DNA of 64,000 bases from Camarhynchus parvulus. Lineage: Eukaryota > Chordata > Aves > Passeriformes > Thraupidae. This document shows, in pieces, positions 61,021 through 64,000 of this stretch. The position numbers and the translations under genes were made by a program. Under the pieces are notes generated by a model. It saw only the letters and a program-made list of their open reading frames with translations. It was not told the origin of the DNA and made no database searches. How positions within the stretch are numbered: position 1 is the first letter of the stretch; every line of letters starts with the position of its first letter. The stretch spans positions 21,995,733 to 22,059,732 of the forward strand of contig NC_044574.1 of the NCBI RefSeq assembly GCF_901933205.1, read 5' to 3'.

Positions 61021-64000
61021 TTCTGAAACTCTTAACTATATCCTCAGCTTATAATTTATATCCTTAAACATATCTAAGACCCATTGTGTACAGCTGGAAT
61101 TTTGAGTTAAGGATATGCTCAAGTGTTTTGCTGAATTGAGGCCCAAAGAAGCAGAAAACTTTATTTTCCATGTAAATCCATATAACTAAAGGGACAGAAT
61201 ACCTGCTGAGTGGAATTAATAGCAGTAAATCTAACCCCATTTTTCCTTTGATGTTCTTGTGTCCAGAGTTTATTGTTCTGGGCACAAGCAAGAAATCCTT
61301 TCAGAAAGACCATTACCTGTTTTAACAAACTCCTATTGCAGTATTACATTCCCATCTGTTTCACTTTCTGTCCCCAGTAATTCCTTCCAGACACTCATTC
61401 TTTCATGTTGCCAATAGTTCTGATTTTCTCAAGTCTACCACTGTCCCAGTAAATCAATGCCTTAGCCAATTTTTCAGGATTGTATGGCAATGGGAAGTAG
61501 CTTTTTATTTTCATTTAATAACTGTTCTTCCTCAAGTCATCCTTTGAAACTTCCTCTAAATGGAGAGACTCTGGAGCCAGTTTGTGTCAAGACCTAGCAA
61601 GGCTGTGCCAAAAAGCCTGATGCTGGAATCACAGGATAGATGTTACTTCAACAGTTGTGTTAGAAAGAGTATAATGAAAGCAACATCCTGGAATCGATAA
61701 AGAAGAACTGTAGTTACAGTGATGTATGGTGAGAAGAGCTCTTGGGTTAGTCAAGAAGCAGCCTGGGATCAGTAGAAAAAAGAAATCATCAAGGAGAACA
61801 TTAAAAGGACTTTTCCAGCCACCTGAGGTTGAAGGACAGAGCAAATGGAAAAAGCAGTCATGGTTAAAAGAGAGAGTTTGAGACAAAAAGCAAACGAAGA
61901 TAGGAAGGAAAATGCATTTCCAAAAGGTGTTATGTTTGGGTTTGGCTTTTTTTGTTGTCTTTTGTTTGTTGTTTAGCTTTGAAGGATCATTGAAATAATT
62001 TGTATGTATATAGGTGAATTAGATCTTTGCTCTGATACTTCTCTGAATCATAAAAAATATTACATATAGCCTAAAATCCACCAGCCTTTGTAACAACAAG
62101 CAGTGGAAAGGGTAACCTCCTTTGAACAGATAGAGGCATAAAAGCCTTGTTAAAGCATTTGAACTCATACCTCAACCAGAACCTCAGGGAGCCTCTTCTC
62201 ATGGATGAGAAGGTTCTCTACTCTTTAGGGAAATTTAAATGCTCTCCTAGAAAAGATTATGAATTCCTAAGTCCAGTCAGTTGCTAGTGTGCAGAATGTT
62301 TTATCTTCTGTGGTGAGTGCAGCTGTTGATCTGAAACATCTTTTCAAAGTAAGGAAGGCGGCATGTTGGAATCAAGGAGGTTATTTTTTTGTAGGAGACA
62401 GATGGAAAGAGACAGTAAAAGATTCCTAGTATGAACCTATAAAGCCTAATTCCTCCCTTTTGCCACTTGTACAAGTAAACAATTTGGAAATAAATTTTGA
62501 TATAAATTCAAGGTAATTGTGAGACTATGTTGTCAGCATGCATCATTAGTATTTTTTGCTCATTGTGCAACTAAAATCCAGCAGACTACATATTTCTGCA
62601 GAGTTTTCGCAAATCATTATCATACGTTGGCTTATTTTTTTAAACGGAAAAACCATGTAGTTTGAAGGGTTTCAAAGATAGTTCAGCTGTGAAAGTTACA
62701 TACTTCGCTTTAAACCAAATATTTTAAACTTTTATAAAACAAGCTCTTAAGCAGAACATGAGTCAAATAATAAATAGCATTAGTCAGGTTTAGTGTGGAT
62801 TGTAGTTCAGAGTGGCTATGCAGCTCGTTATATAGTAAATAAATTATCTGCCCTATACACCTCTTAGGGACTTAATTTATCAATAAAGTTCCAAACTAAA
62901 ACAAAGAGACAAACAAAAAGGAAAAAAAAACAAAAATAGAGAGAAACATTCAAATCTAGAATAACTTACACAGTACTTGTCTGAAATATTGTACACACGA
63001 CTTTTGGTTTTGTCCTTTCATTTAAAGACATAAATTGCATGCAATTTTGATTTTAAATTCTTGTAATGATATTGCAGAAGAAGCATAAATATTTAACAGA
63101 AATCTCAGATTTTTCTGTGGCTCTGTTTGAAAAACTTAAGCAATGAAACAATGCCTACAAGCAATTCATGGGTACTATCTGCTGTATCCTACCTATGCTT
63201 TTGAGAACTGTCAATGAATAGATGTGGAGGAGCCCAGCTACTAGAAAAGTTAGCAACTTCTTAGTTTCAGATGGTGTTTGTTTACACAGTCATGTGAGCA
63301 CCAGAAAGGAGAAAAATTGCCGAGGAATTGTAAATATTGTTTTTCAGTTCCACAGTTGCTAATTGCGTTGAACTTACTCTGATACACAGAATATTAACAA
63401 CCTATAATTACTAATAATAGTGTAATGCCTTGCATGAGAGGAAGTCATGGAAGATTCTCAATGTTTTATGGTTCAATTGTTGTATACTTAAGATAGAATT
63501 ATATGAAATTTTAATTACTGCATTCCTTGTTGAAAGCCGTAATAGTGGGATCCAAAATAGTTGAAAAACTTATCCATGTTCTGACAAAATTGTAAAGGGT
63601 TTTTTTAAATTATAAAATATCTTCTAGCATTTTTTCTGCTGCCATCTAATAAGAATACTGCAAATATTACCAATATTCCATTTTCTAGATTAGCTTACTT
63701 CACCTGAAGGTAAACAATTACACTCAGTTAAAATGCACATTCTTTTAAGACTTCAGACTATATTAACGTGGAATACAGAATTTCAGACAAAATGACAATT
63801 TGAATAAATCTTGATGGCAGATTACTCTTGGTAGCTTCCTGCTTGGAATCTGATCTATAGTGTTTTAATTCACAGGCTTCTGTGGAGAAGACAGCATATT
63901 TACATAGAAAATCCTTTGCAGTCTTGAACCTGCCAATATTTCAAGTATCAAAGATTAATTAAGGTATGGTAGTGATTAGAAGCCTGTGTTGGAAATAAAC
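61021..64000. other. AT-rich non-coding DNA, no gene seen
   Basis: A T/G-rich tract lies at about 61928-61977. The longest frames, 85 and 75 codons on the minus strand (61629-61886, 61064-61291), show no domains. No repeat family was recognised. Confidence 0.65.

Noticed and set aside
1..64000. CRISPR arrays, bacterial operons, riboswitches or tRNA genes
   Set aside because: No regularly spaced identical repeats, no compact gene strings and no clover-leaf consensus were seen. The repeat content is that of a bird chromosome.

Overview
The window looks like a piece of an AT-rich bird nuclear chromosome, most likely from a songbird. Its dominant repeats are CR1 LINEs, recognised by their 3' ends: a 'GATGATCTTGAAGGTC...TTCCAACC' block followed by an ATTCTATGATTCTATG-like tail. 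Several retroviral LTRs resemble families common in passerine genomes; that part is from memory of the families, since no search was possible. I found no bacterial-style gene organisation, no CRISPR array, no tRNA or rRNA, and no host protein-coding exon I can support. The open frames are short (longest 151 codons), overlap on both strands, and show no recognisable domain except inside retroelements. The window is best read as a gene desert or part of a very large intron.

Layout: 1-2.9 kb is plain AT-rich DNA. 2.87-3.12 kb is an old minus-strand CR1 3' fragment, followed by a 1.7 kb mixed-composition stretch (3.1-4.9 kb) with decayed coding-like frames on the minus strand. A plus-strand CR1 lies at 6.9-7.2 kb. 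A solo LTR with a perfect 6-bp target duplication lies at 10.56-11.35 kb, and an older LTR-like repeat at 12.0-12.5 kb. Two minus-strand CR1 pieces (15.9-16.2 and 16.6-16.9 kb) adjoin an unexplained GC-rich patch (16.9-17.5 kb). From 17.5 to 25.1 kb no repeat was recognised. A fragment of CR1 endonuclease region lies at 25.1-25.4 kb, and a tandem duplication carrying TATA-like boxes at 27.55-27.74 kb. At 29.19-30.13 kb a CR1 has its reverse-transcriptase part inverted relative to its 3' tail. More CR1 pieces follow at 31.1, 31.8-32.4 and 33.4-33.75 kb. A class III (ERVL-like) integrase relic lies at 35.3-35.75 kb. 35.75-40.29 kb is again repeat-poor. A plus-strand CR1 (40.29-40.68 kb) is followed by a solo LTR with perfect termini and a 6-bp duplication (40.91-41.61 kb). 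CR1s recur at 44.88-45.30, 48.95-49.40 and 53.52-53.79 kb. At 54.85-55.67 kb a minus-strand CR1 is split by an LTR insertion. The last 8 kb hold only low-complexity tracts and one GC-richer patch (60.67-61.02 kb).

There is no gene network to describe. What can be read is insertion history: decayed CR1 copies, retroviral LTRs that inserted later (one inside a CR1), reduction of proviruses to solo LTRs, and a LINE copied with a 5' inversion. The most informative structures are the inverted CR1, the nested LTR and the two solo LTRs with exact target duplications. I did not find a convincing new biological system.
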